Assembly: GCA_018136815.1 (NCBI GenBank)
Contig: CM030933.1
Location: 6,487,137-6,551,136, forward strand
Reading direction: 5' to 3'
Source: Isochrysis galbana
Lineage: Eukaryota; Haptophyta; Isochrysidales; Isochrysidaceae
DNA: 64,000 nucleotides
This document shows positions 53,026 through 64,000 of this stretch, piece after piece (within the stretch, counting starts at the first letter, position 1; the number at the start of each line of letters is the position of its first letter). The notes beneath the pieces are model-generated. The model made no database searches and was not told the DNA's origin. It was given only the letters and a program-made list of their open reading frames with translations. The translations under genes and the position numbers were made by a program.

Positions 53026-53075
53026 CTAAGTGTTTTTGGCCTCCGAACACTGTTTCTGTCTTTCACATCTAGGAT
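53026..53075. mobile_element. Right end of a CTAG-ended element
   Basis: It reads AGTGTTTTTGGCCTCCGAAC, then ACTGTTTCTGTCTTTCACAT and CTAG, almost the same as 38127-38175 (ending TTTCACAGCTAG). The left end is missing. Confidence 0.6.
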
Positions 53076-53420
53076 CACAGCGCGTACCTTTACAGAAATC
53101 TGGTGCCTGTTTTGGGGGTCGTGAACGTCAGCGCGAGCCAGAACCCAAGATGCCAACTTGAGCCTCTCAGCGTTTGTGAGAAGCTGTTGGTTGGCATCCC
53201 GTGGGGAGTCATCATCAGAGGTGCCCCTCTTCAGCTCCCACGCCACTTTGCCGCGCGTTGCCTCCGGGAAATGCCCTGTTGCAAGCGCGGCCTTGACGCC
53301 AACGCTGTGCGAGCGGCAGTGCGCGGCTGCTCTGCGCACGTCTTCGACGACGCGCGCCCGCTGTTCTGCGCGCGTATCGCGGGCATGGACTGTGTAGTGG
53401 CCCCCCGGCGGCTTGCTTGG
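53076..53420 (-). pseudogene. Possible transposase N-terminal fragment
   Basis: The minus-strand frame reads ...RVVEDVRRAAAHCRSHSVGV, then NQQLLTNAERLKLASWVLAR and ISVKVRA before it runs into the CTAG-ended element. The 'L-T-x-x-E-x-x-x-L-x-x-W-I/V-L' pattern resembles the helix-turn-helix start of pogo/CENP-B-type transposases. This is pattern recognition only; no catalytic domain is present. Confidence 0.35.
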
Positions 53421-54024
53421 GCTTGCTGGCGGGCTTCCTGGGGGCCGTGATTGCCTGGGGGGGGGGGGACAGGGGCACGCCCACGAAGCGGCAGCCTCTA
53501 GAGTAGAGTAGAAGTTAGCGCTAACTACGGTACTAGTAGAGTGGGGAGAGAGAAGGGAGAGAGAGAGAGAGAGGGAGAGAGAAGCGAGAGAGAGAGGGAG
53601 AGCGAGAGAGAGCGGAGGAGAGAAGGGGAGAAAGAGAGAGCAGAGAGAGAGAAAGAGAGAGAGAGGCTTCTCGTCCCCCATTTCGCGCCTCCTCTTCTCT
53701 CTCTCTCTCTCCTCTCCTCCCCCGGCTGCGCGCAGCGGGAGGAAGAGGGAGAGAGAGTGCGGGAGAGGGGGAGGGAAGGAGAGAGAGAGGTAGACAGAGG
53801 AGCTCTAGCACCACACAGGCTTCTCCTCCCCCTCTCGCGCACTCTCTGGTGCCACACGAGCGCTCCCTCTCTCTCTTCTCTCCGCTGTCCCCCCGCCTGT
53901 CGCCACTCGCCTGGCCAGGCCAACGTTGCCTTCACCTCTCCAGGCTTCGCATCTGGCTTCTCACTTCCTCCCCCGCCTCCGACCGCCCGCTCCCTCGTTC
54001 CGCTCCCCCTCTCGCGCGCCGCCC
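53421..54024. promoter_or_regulatory. Upstream region of the polyketide synthase: purine block then pyrimidine block
   Basis: The plus strand is nearly all purine at 53540-53665, pyrimidine at 53680-53730, purine at 53740-53795 and pyrimidine-rich at 53820-54010, directly before the ATG at 54025. The order on the coding strand is the same as for MCM9, BOP1, the oxidoreductase, the DUF1254 gene and the beta-helix gene. Confidence 0.5.
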
Positions 54025-57000
54025 ATGGCCGAGGACGGAATTGAGGGCGGTGTCCCCTCCAGTGGCGCCGCCGACACTCCTCGTCCCAGGCGGCGGCTCG
54101 TCCCATACGAACGCCGTCCAACAAGGTGGAGCGGAGCCTCATCGACCACTTCGAGACGAATGCGCAGCGGACGCCGCACGCGCGGCTGTACACGTGGATC
54201 GCCTCCGCCGGATGCGTCGAGGCCGAGGCGTGGAGCTACGCGCAGCTCGCGGCTCGCGCGCGCGTGCTGTGCGCCTGCCTGAGGAGGCGGTGGGGCGCCT
54301 CCAGTGGCGCGCGCATCCTGCTCCTCCACCCGCCAGGCATCGAGTTTGTCGCCGCCTTCTTCGGCTGCCAGTACGCCGCTCTCGTCGCCGTGCCGTACTA
54401 CCCACCCCTCTTCCCGCACAGCCCGCTGCCGAGCGTTGAGGCGCGGCGGATGGCGCTCAATGGCCTCGCCAAGGTCGCGCGCGTCCACGAGAGCTGCCGC
54501 CCCGAGCTGGTGCTCTCGACCGCTAGGTGCGCCCACCCGTGCACCGCACACCAGGCGGCCTCCCGCGGTCCGGGGGGAGTTCGCGTCGCTATCGGCGGTC
54601 CTCCTCCGCGCACGCAGGTACCTGCGCCTCTCGTGGCTCGCGGGCAAGCTGCTTGGCAATGAGTACACGTGGCCTGCCGGGTGGATGTGGCGCTCGACCG
54701 ACGACGTCGGCATGCGGGTGTCCGCTGCCGAGGCGGCATGGCTCGAAGACTGGGTGCGTGCGCGCCGCCAGCTCTCCCATCCGCACGAGGTCGCCCTCCT
54801 CCAGTACACTTCGGGCTCGACCGGTCATCCGAAGGGCGTGGCGATCTCGACGCGCGCCCTCGTCAACAGCATCCTTGCCATGGGGCAGACCTGCCACAGC
54901 ACACAACTGTGCGTGGGCAGGTGCATGGTCTCGTGGCTGCCGCCGTATCACGGAATGGGTCTCGTGGCCGGCTACCTCCTCGCGCCCATCCTTGGCTACC
55001 GCGCGGACCTCATCGCGCCCGCGGCCTTCTTGCAGCACCCGTCGACTTGGCTGAAGGCCATCTCGCGGCTGCACGCGACGCACCATGTGGAGGTTGCTTC
55101 GCCCAGCTTCGGCTACGCCCTGTGCGTGCGGTGCGTCCCCGATCACGAGCTTAATGGCGTGCGCCTCTCGCACTGGCGTGCGGCACTTCACGGAGCCGAA
55201 CCAATCGAGGTTGAGACGCTTCACGCATTCGCCGCGCGCTACGGCCCGTACGGCTTCCGCCCATCCACGTGGATGTGCTTGTACAGCCTCGCCGAGAACT
55301 GCTTCTTCGTTTGCGGCGCCGCGAAGCAGCCCCTCACCCTGGCCACGCCCTGCGAGCTGCGGGCTGGTGACGTCGCCATGCCACCAGCCGCGGACGTCGA
55401 CGAGGCGAGCCTCGTCACACGCGCCGGCTGCGTCCTCCTAGATCAGTGGCACACACACATCGGCGTCAGGATCGTCGACCCGCAAACGACGGTCGAGCTG
55501 GCCGACGGTGTGGTTGGGGAGATCTGGGTATCGGGCCGGTCGACCGCGCGCGGCTACTGGCAGCTGCTCGAGCATTCCGCCGCCACGTTTGGGCGCCGGG
55601 TCGCCGAGAGGGCAGGGGAGCCGCCACATGCGGATGGCGAGCTGCACGTGCGCAGCGGCGACCTGGGGTTCATCTGGCGGCGTCACCTGTTCGTCGTGGG
55701 CCGGATCAGAGCTGTGCCGACGATGTCCGGAAGGGCTCCACATGAGCATGATGTCGAGGCCCGCGCTGAGAGCGGCTCGGCGCACCTGCGGCCCGGCTGC
55801 TTGGCCGCCTTCTGGGTGCAGCCGGCCGAGGAGGGCAGCGACGTACTCGTCATGGCGGAGGTGCAGCGAGAGGCACCTTGCGACGAAGAGCGGCTGCTCC
55901 GCATTGCTCATGATATCGAGAAGGCGGTGAGGATGGCCGGCGAGGAGCTTCGCGCGCACTCCATCGTGCTGCTCAAGCCTCGGACGATCCTGTGCACGGC
56001 GTCGGGCGAAGCGCGCCGGCGATGGTGCCGCGCAGCATTCCTCGAGCTCGTGCGCATGCGCGAGACCGAGGGAGAGCTGCCGCGGACTGGCAAGCTACCG
56101 ATCGCACCGGACGACGTGCTGCTCTTCTGGGGCGGCAGCACACCCTTCCCCGCCGTCTTCGACCTTCACCATGTCCCTGCGATGGCGCTCCGTGGGGTGG
56201 CGCCGAAACACAGCTGGCGAGCGGCGCCCGCCGATGCGCCTCCACCGGCGCCGGATCACAGCTGGCGAGCAGCGCCCGCCGATACGCCTCCACCGGCCGT
56301 CGCATCGGGAACTCCCAAGCACCATTGGCCGCCGCCGTCCAGTGTAACGAATAGCGTGTGCGGGAAGGTGCCCCATACCTTCGACATCGGCGCAGCTCAC
56401 CCTCGCCCAGTCTCACTGGCCGACCTTCACCAGCTGGCTGTCGAGTGCTTAGGGGCGGATGTGTCACCCGATGCGCCACTTATGGAGGCCGGCTTCGACT
56501 CGGCCATGGCGCTCGAGCTGCACGGCGAGCTGGCCAGCCGCCTCGGCATAATGGAACTTCCCGAGACACTCATGTTCGACTTCCCAACCCTCCGACTGAT
56601 GGCGACGCACTTTGCTCAGACCGTAACCGGCAGCGCGTCTGTCTCCGCAGGCCTGGGCACGAGTGCGCTCAAGAGCGTCGTGGATGCCACAGCGGTAGGA
56701 TGCGGTCCGGCGGTGAGCACGCTCGCCGGCGGAGTGTCCATTACGGCCCAGCTACTGAGCATGGTCAATACGGCTGCCGACGTCGTCTCGGCTGTGCCGC
56801 TCAAGCGCTGGAGCGCCTCCGGGCGGGACCTGCCCGATGGTGTGGTCGGACAGCGCGCGCGATATGGCGGCTTCCTCGCCGACCCCGACCTATTCGACAA
56901 CGCCTTCTTCGGCATCTCTCCGGTAGAAGCGCTCGATATGGACCCACAGCAGCGCCTGTTGTTGGAGCGTGGCTACTTGGCGCTCCATTCCGACGGGCAT

Positions 57001-60000
57001 AGTAGGGCAAGCTTGGCGGGCTCGGACTGCGGCGTCTTCTTGGGCATTGCCGCCTGCGACTTTCAGATCGCCGTGTCGCGCCGGCCGCTGCTATCGCGCG
57101 GCGTCTACTCTGCCACCGGCAGCAGCCACTCCGTGGCATCGGGCCGCATTTCGTACGTGCTCGGTTTTCAAGGCCAGTGCGTCTCGTACGATACGGCGTG
57201 CTCTGCGGCGCTCGTTGCCAACCACGGTGCTGTGCGCGCGCTACGGCAGCGCGAGAGCCAACTTGGCTTGGTGCTCGGGATCAATCTGATGCTGCTGCCT
57301 GACTGCCACCTGGCGTTTGCCATGGCGGGGATGCTCTCCGCAAGCGGGCGTTGTCACACCTTTGACCGGCGCGCCAACGGGTACGCGCGAGGCGAGGCAT
57401 GTTGCGCGGTGGCCATGTGCGCCACCTCGCCTAGCGTCGAGGGATGCGCGCGCTTGATTGGCAGCTGCGTGCGGCAAGACGGCAAGAGCGCCTCTTTGAC
57501 GGCACCAAACGGTCAGGCACAGCAGGCGCTTCTGCAAGCCGCGCTCACCGATGGCGCCCTGATCTCGAAAGAGCTTTGCTGCATCGAGGCCCACGGCACC
57601 GGAACCCCGCTCGGCGATCCAATTGAGGTGAGATCTATCGTTTCTGTGCTTCCTAGGGATACGCCCGACGCGATGCTCGCGCTCAGCGGCGCAAAGGCTT
57701 GCGCTGGCCACGCGGAGCCCGCTGCCGGAATCGCCGGTCTGATCAGACTATTGGCAAGCTCCCTGCACGGCAGTGCGTGCCCCAACGCCCAACTGCGTGC
57801 CGTAAATTCACACGTCGCTGCGTCGCTTCATGGAATACACTGCCTTCTTCCCGTAGCCATTGCTCCCGTGAAGAGGCAACCTGTCTATGCGCGCGCCGAT
57901 GGAGTCGACTCATTTGGCTACAGTGGCACGATCGCGCACGCAATCATAGGGGCAGCCCTAGACGTGCGCCGTGCTGATGTCGCTACGACGGACGTGCGCC
58001 TGCGTCGCCGGCGTTTCTACTTGAGGGACGCGACACATCCGCTCGTCCAGCACGTCCATCACACGGGTGCAAGAACGCGATCCGCCTTCGCCTCTCCGGC
58101 GGTTGGCCGGCTTCAAGACCTTGTCGCCGACCACATCGTGCACGGCAACGTGGTCTTTCCGGCTGCCGGCTACTTGGAGATGGTTCGAGCGGCGTGTGGC
58201 GCGTCGGCGGTCCTGCAGCACCACGTTTTTTTCCTGAATCCATTGGTCCTTAATATGGCAGTGATTATGGCAATCATGGTCATCTGCGAGCTGACGGAAG
58301 GAGGGCAGTTCGAGATCCGCACCGAGCTTGAAGAGGAGGACAAACACCAGGGAGGCTCCATAACACACTGCGTCGGAAAACTTGCGAGCTTGCCGGCGGC
58401 AAACAACTGCCTTGAATTGGCTCACACGGCAGCACTGAGAGCGGGATGTGAGACGGCTTTGGACATCTCGATGCTATACTCGGCCTGCCGCGTCGCTGGA
58501 CTGCAATATGGGACTGGCTTCCAGCGTTTGGCGTCTGCGCACATGCCGCAGTCTCCTCATGTGACCTTGGGGCGGCTGCATCGGCGCATGTGCCGTGAGG
58601 GCACATGCGTGCACCCGGCGGACCTAGACTCTGCTTTCCAGCTGACTGCGCCGCTCGCTGCCAGCCGGCCCGACTTGAGGCAGACTCGCCTACCATTCTC
58701 CGTAACGGATGCACATTTGCGGGAGGCTTGCGGACGGATGTGCGCTGTGGTGTGGCGAGACGACACGGACCGCTTTGGCGCTGTGCTTTTGTGTACAACT
58801 TCATCGGGAGGTCAAGGGGTGTGTGTCGACGGGTTTGAGGTACGCGCTCTAAAGAGTGTAAGCGCTCATCGGGAGGTAGCGCGGCGGGTCCACATTTATA
58901 CTATCCTCTGGCAGCCTGGTGAGGTTCCCATCTTACGAAGCGGGTGCGTTGGCGGTCCCTTGCTGTCACTAAGACTGGCTCGGGCGTATTCCGACAGAAG
59001 GCACAATAGGACGCGCAGTAGCGCGGAGCCGCCGAAAGTGGTCGGCACTGTTTCCTTCGGTGCGGGCCTCGCACCTTGCGGGCGCGGCTGCGCAGCCCTA
59101 CCGCTTGTTGCGGCAGTGTTCGACGTCGTCAGACGCCAAGTGTCGAACCCGATATCAGGTTTGTGGCTTGTAACCCATGGCTTGGCCGGCACGCATGCGG
59201 CTGGCGCGCACGCCCCGTTGCATGCAGGGATCGTTGGACTGAGTAGGCAGGTGCGTTCAGAGGCGCCAACGTTCAAGGGCACACTCATCGATGCCCAAGT
59301 GGACAGCTCAGCCACGCTGGCTATGGAGGTCTCGCCCCTGCGTTGCGAGGCTGTCGGCAAATTAGAGCCGGAGCTGGCCTTCAACGGCAAGTCAGCACGC
59401 GTGCCGCGGCTATCGGATGCGGTCCCATCACTCGCCTTCCCGGTCCGACTGCATTTCGACGCGCGGGGCGCCATCTCAAACTTGTGCGTTGTACCACAGG
59501 ACGAAGACGCATTTGCATCCGTAGATGGCGCGGTGCTCTTGCGCGTGCGTGCCGTTGGGCTCAACTTTCGCGACGTGCTCAACGTGCTCGGCCTATATCC
59601 GGGAGATCCTGGGATGCCGGGCAGCGATTGCGCAGCCGAAGTAGCCCACTGTGGCAGACGCACCACCGACATGCGCGCGGGCGCCCCAGTCGTGGGCCAC
59701 GCGCTCGCTGCGCTGGCGTCGCACGCGCGCACCGACGCTCGGCTTGTGGCCGTGATCGACGGGTGGATGGCAGCCGAAGAGGCGTGCACTCTGCCGACGG
59801 CATGGTCGACAGTGCACATGTCGCTTGCTGCTGCAAGTTGCGGCGCTTACGTGCGCTCGCTCATCCATGCGGGCGCGGGCGGAGTCGGGCTAGCGGCGCT
59901 CGAATACATGCACTTGCTGGGCGCTCGCACGAGTGCAACAGTCGGCCGGCCATACAAGCACCGCTTCTTGCACCACGTGGGCGCGAGTGGCGGGATGCTG

Positions 60001-63000
60001 AGCTCGCGCGACGCTAGTGCATTCGCGCTCGGTTGCGCGGAGCTGCTTGGCTCGTGGCGGTTGGGGCTCGTGCTCAACAGCCTCTCGCTCGACTTCATCA
60101 GCGTGTCGATGGCTCTATTGCGCGATGACGGCTGGTTGACGGAGATCGGCAAGCGAGCGGTGTGGAGCGGCGGTCGCCACGCGTGTGCCTCGGCGTCGCG
60201 GTACGTCGTGCTCGCTCTTGACAGCGCCATCGAGCAGTCGGCCGACTGGATGCGCGGCACACTGCGGCAGCTGTGCGCTCGGGTGTCGGCTCACGTGCTG
60301 CACGGGCTGCCGCGGCTGTGCTTCGATATGGAGCACGACCTGACGCGTGCCTTCCGGTGCTTGCAGAACGGCGCCAACATCGGCAAGGTGGTAGTGCGTC
60401 TCCCGCCGGCGGTCAGCGTGAGCGCTCACTCGGCGCACTTGCTGACCGGCGGGACGGGCGGGCTCGGCTTACTGACGGGTCGATGGCTTGGCGAGAGCGG
60501 CGCTCTCCTCGTCGTGCTCGCGTCGCGCAGTGGCACGATCGGCGCGAGAGAGACGACGCGGCTCAAGTCGGTCAAGCCGTGCACGATCCGCCTCGCGCGT
60601 TGTGACGCCGCTGACGCGGCCGACGTGCGCCGGCTGACCTGCGGCATGCTAGTTGGTGACGCCCCACGGCTGTGTGGCATGTGGCACGCGGCGGGTGTAC
60701 TGGCGGACGGCTTGCTGCTGTCACAGACGGCGAGCACCGTCCGCCGCGTGTACGCGCCCAAGGCTCACGGAGCTCGGCACGTCCACGCCTCGTGCGGTGC
60801 ACTACCGCTGGGGGCGTTTGTGCTCTTCTCATCCATTGCCGCGCTACTTGGCGGCGGCGGCCAGTCCAACTACGCTGCGGCGAACAGCTGCTTGGACGCA
60901 CTGAGCACGAGCCGGCGAGCGCGCGGCGGAGCATCGTGTAGTGTCCAGTGGGGCCCGTGGGCGGGCGTGGGCATGGCAGCCAGCAGCTCGGTCAACTCGC
61001 GGATGCAGGCGGCCGGCATCGAGCTGCTCGACCTCTCGCACGGCGCGGCGGCGTTCCGCGCATCGTTGCTAGCGCGCTGTCCCTCGGTGGTCAGCCTCGT
61101 CATCGTCTCTTGGCGCACGTACCTTGGTGTATTGAAGGCGGTACCTCCTCTGCTCGAGACGATTGCTCGGCAGAGGACGCGCGACGCGACGCCTTTGCGC
61201 ACGGAAGCCGGTGCGGCTGATTGCAAGGTGCTTACGCTCGACTCAATCCTGTCGATACTCGAGTCTGCGATGGGCTCCGAGGTGGACGCCGACGCTCCCC
61301 TGATGGACGCCGGTCTCGACTCGCTTGGCGCCGTTGAGCTGGGGAACCAGCTGCAAGCGGCATCGGGGCAGATCCTGCCGAGCACGCTCGTCTTTGAATA
61401 CCCCACCGCGCGGCGGCTCGCACAGTACTTCGGAGACATGCCATCGGCCGGTGCCAGGGTGCACGGTCCGAGAGCGACCCAGCAGACACCCGCGCCACTC
61501 GACGAACCAACCCCAGGGTCGCTTCTCTGCGGCTTGCAGGCACTGCTGCCTGGTCGCGTCACGACGGTCCTCTTGCAAGCTAGCATGGCTTCTTGTGGCG
61601 GCGACCTTGTGTCTGAGGTGCCGCTCGAGCGCTGGAGTCTCGGCGCACCCGAGTATGAGCATGTCGATGGAATCATCGCTAGGCGCGCTCGGCACGGCGC
61701 CTTCCTATGCGACGCCGAGCTCTTCGACAACTCGCGTTTCGGTGTGTCGCCGAGCGAAGCGAGCGTGATGGACCCTCAGCAACGGCTGCTCCTCGAGCTT
61801 GGCTACCAGTCGTTGCATGGCGCGGGACTGCCTCGCAGCTTGCTGCTCGACTCACAGGCCGGTGTGTTCGTGGGGATCGCGGCGAACGACTTCGCCGAAC
61901 TTGTGCGATTGGAGGCGGCCCTCTCGCGCAACGTGTACTCCGCAACGGGCGCGACGCACTCGGTTGCCTCGGGCCGCTTGTCCTTCGTGCTCGGGATGCA
62001 AGGCCCGTGCATCGCTGTGGATACAGCGTGCTCGGCGGCCCTTGCTGCGAACCACTACGCGATGCGCGCGATGCAGCTGCACGAGTGCACGGCGGCGCTC
62101 TCGACAGGCGTGAGCATCATGCTGTTGCCCGGCGTCTCCTTCTCCTTCGCCATCGCGGGCATGCTCTCGGCCGGAGGCCATTGCCACACTTTCGACGCGC
62201 GCGCCGACGGCTATGTGCGGGGCGAGGCCTTGTGTGCTGCGACGCTACGAGGACGTGGACCGGACACGATGGACACCGAGCACGAGTTGCTGGGCAGTTG
62301 TGTGCGGCAAGACGGCAAGAGCGCCAGCCTCACGGCTCCGAATGGGCAGGCGCAGCAGGCGTTGCTCGCCGCCGCGTTGGCAGACGCGTCAGCACGAGCG
62401 GAAATGATTTCTCTCTTGGAGGCTCACGGCACCGGCACGGCCCTGGGAGACCCGATCGAGGCGCGCACCGTCGCCGCTCTTTTGGTCGATCGCTCGGGCG
62501 CGGAGGCCTTGTCCATGTGCAGTGTGAAGGCAAACGGGGGTCACGCGGAGCCGAATGCGGGCATCTCAGGCTTGGTCAGTCTGTGCACGAGCTTGCGCCG
62601 TGTCGGAGCCCCACCAAACGGACAGTTGCGATCGATCAACGCACACGTGGCAAGCGCGGTGAGCGGTGTGGCGTGCGCTTTGCCGACACAGCAGTCGGCG
62701 GCGCCGCGGTGTGTGGGCGCGGCTTTCGGAGCGGCCGATGGCGGCGTGAGCTCGTTCGGTTACAGCGGCACAATCGTGCACGCCATCTTGCGGCGCCACG
62801 CGCCGCCGTCCCGTCGCAGAGGGGCTTCTGGTGGCACGGCGTACCGCCGGCGTCGCTTCTCGTGGCAAAGGAGCGCTCATCCATTCGCGCAGCGGCTGGA
62901 CGGCGCGGGCGCTTCCCCGTGCTTTCGCTCGCCGGCGAGGGGCGCCCTGCGCGATGAGGTGGCCGACCATGTGGTGCAAGGGCACATCGTCTTCCCGGCG

Positions 63001-64000
63001 GCTGGCTATTTGGAGATGGTGCGCGCCGCCTGCGACGCGTCGAATGCCGTGCAGCGGCGTGTCTTCTTCCTGCGACCGCTGGTCTTGGACGACGGCGTCT
63101 CGGCGTCCACGACGGTAGTGTGTGACTTGGGGCCTGGCAACCGATTCGAGGTGCGCACAGAGAGCCAAGGCGAGAGCACGAGCACGACACATTGCGCTGG
63201 CTCCCTCGAGAGCGCCGCGGCGGGGCACGGCGATCTCCAGCAGGCGCTCCTGCCGGCGTGGGGTGCGTGTTGCGACCTTGCGGTGAATGTGACGCTACTC
63301 TATTCAGCGTTCCGTGCCATGGGGCTAAGATATGGCGGCGGATTCCAACGGCTTGTGAAAGCTCGCATGTCATGGTTGACTGGTGTGGCTGTGGGTCGTG
63401 TTCGCCGGCGCTTGCTTCGACAGCAGTTGGTTGTGCACCCGGCGGATCTCGACGCCGGCTTACAGCTCACCGTGCTGCTGATGAGAGGCACGTCAAGAGA
63501 GATGCGGCTGCCTTTCTCGGTGTCGGCTGCCGTCTTGCAACGTACGTGCGGTCACATGTGGGCTGTGGTGCACCAGCAAACGGTAGGCACCACTGGTGTT
63601 GCACTAATGTGTTCATCCGGGCAAAGCAGCCGAGGCACACGCATCGACGGCTTCGAGGCACGCGGTTTGCAAGCAGGCGCCCAACACCCTAGCCGTGAGC
63701 ACCCATGCCACCTGTACTTCACGGCGTGGCAGCTTATAGGCGGGTCAGGCGGTCCTCATCGCGACGGAACAGCGTTGGCGTTGGCGTTATTGCCTGCAGC
63801 ATCCACTGAGCTAGCGTCGATGAACGGCGCGCCGGCGAGATCAGCGGCTTGCGTCAGTTGTGCCCCTTTCGCGGTTGGGCTTGGAGGCGGGCTGTACACC
63901 TCGGCCGCCCTGTGCGTCATTTTGGCGGCGTTCGACTTGATAAAGAGCCATAGTACCAAGCCGTCTTTGCCCGTGTGGTACATGACGCGTGCCAGTCTTG
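54025..64000 (+). CDS. Giant modular type I polyketide synthase, FAAL-loaded, no AT domain (partial, runs off the window)
   Basis: The frame is open from about 54045 through the window end. A 91-bp GT-AG intron (54527-54617) is needed to join ELVLSTAR to YLRLSWLAGK. The start is unsure: ATG 54025 needs a 38-bp intron (54052-54089) to enter the frame. Domains in order: fatty acyl-AMP ligase (54.1-56.2 kb; QYTSGSTGHPKGVAIS); ACP with GFDSAMALEL (Ser 56500); KS1 with DTACSAAL (Cys 57199), EAHGTGTPLGDP and the second His at 57709; DH with HIVHGNVVFP (58132) and HPADLDSAFQ; a KR structural half; ER (59.45-60.25 kb; HAGAGGVGLAALE); KR (60.4-61.0 kb; TGGTGGLG, then Ser-Tyr-Asn in SSIAALL...QSNYAAAN); ACP with GLDSLGAVEL; KS2 (Cys 62029, EAHGTGTALGDP); DH2 with HVVQGHIVFP; then the next module. 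No acyltransferase is present between KS and DH, so malonyl units must come from a separate (trans) enzyme. Module 1 is fully reducing. About 3,260 residues are visible. The product is unknown. Confidence 0.93.
54527..54617 (+). other. Intron in the acyl-AMP-ligase part of the polyketide synthase
   Basis: The donor is CTAG|GTGCGC and the acceptor CACGCAG|GTAC. Removal joins a split Arg codon and restores the ligase sequence between the N-terminal part and WLAGKLLGNEYTWPAG. Without removal the upstream frame stops at 54662. Confidence 0.8.

Noticed and set aside
57950-58100. A hidden acyltransferase between KS1 and DH1 of the polyketide synthase
   Set aside because: Only about 100 bp of linker separate the KS end and the DH start, and no GHSxG motif is present there or elsewhere in the visible frame.
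61707-62957. 416-codon Arg-rich plus-strand frame inside the polyketide synthase region
   Set aside because: It overlaps KS2 and DH2 in another phase; the in-phase translation carries all catalytic motifs, and the Arg/Ala/Gly bias is typical of a GC-rich shadow frame.
1-64000. tRNA, rRNA or snRNA genes
   Set aside because: I found no segment that I could fold or match with confidence; a covariance-model search would be needed.

Overview
This is a GC-rich nuclear window from a eukaryote, most likely a unicellular alga with a secondary plastid; a haptophyte is my best inference. The reasons are: short GT-AG introns of about 90-320 bp in some genes and none in others; eukaryote-only genes (MCM9, RPS3A/eS1, WDR33, BOP1); several proteins that begin with a signal peptide followed by an Ala/Arg-rich stretch, as in plastid import through a secretory route; many purine/pyrimidine tracts; and, at the right end, the start of a giant type I polyketide synthase with an acyl-AMP-ligase loading domain and no built-in acyltransferase, a type known from haptophytes. 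No single feature proves the phylum.

Layout: 1-620 degenerate tandem repeat; 1778-4234 MCM9 helicase (4 exons); 4.5-7.7 kb repeats; 7839-8881 RPS3A (minus) divergent from 9098-10633 WDR33; 11625-12791 membrane-anchored thioredoxin-like protein; 13.4-15.3 kb transposon debris and a five-unit array of terminal-inverted-repeat elements, directly followed by 15376-16426, a temptin/cytochrome b561 fusion; 17193-20144 BOP1 (minus, 3 exons) divergent from 20562-20948 DUF1475. From 21.9 to 25.6 kb lies a run of small, intronless reading frames (Ser/Pro-rich, single-span, Cys-rich, and one broken by a retroposon) that looks foreign or mobile. 26331-28162 is a targeted Gfo/Idh/MocA oxidoreductase (minus, 5 exons). 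From 29.6 to 33 kb is retroelement debris, including a Ty3-like reverse transcriptase fragment. Then come a JmjC oxygenase (33661-35118), an EF-hand protein (35943-36971), more repeats, a DUF1254/DUF1214 protein (40143-41531), gag-like debris with a second retroposon insertion (43-45.2 kb), a poorly understood 45-47.5 kb stretch, a large secreted beta-helix protein with an apparent one-base frameshift (47877-52144), and the polyketide synthase (about 54025 to the window end).

The housekeeping genes cover chromosome maintenance (MCM9), translation and ribosome biogenesis (RPS3A, BOP1) and mRNA 3'-end formation (WDR33). They show no operon-like link to each other. The polyketide synthase is the main specialised-metabolism locus: fatty acyl-AMP ligase, ACP, then KS-DH-ER-KR-ACP, then KS-DH and onward beyond the window. 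Several genes share a 5' design on the coding strand: a purine-rich block, then a pyrimidine-rich block, then the ATG. Mobile DNA falls into at least five recognisable families, some inserted into one another.
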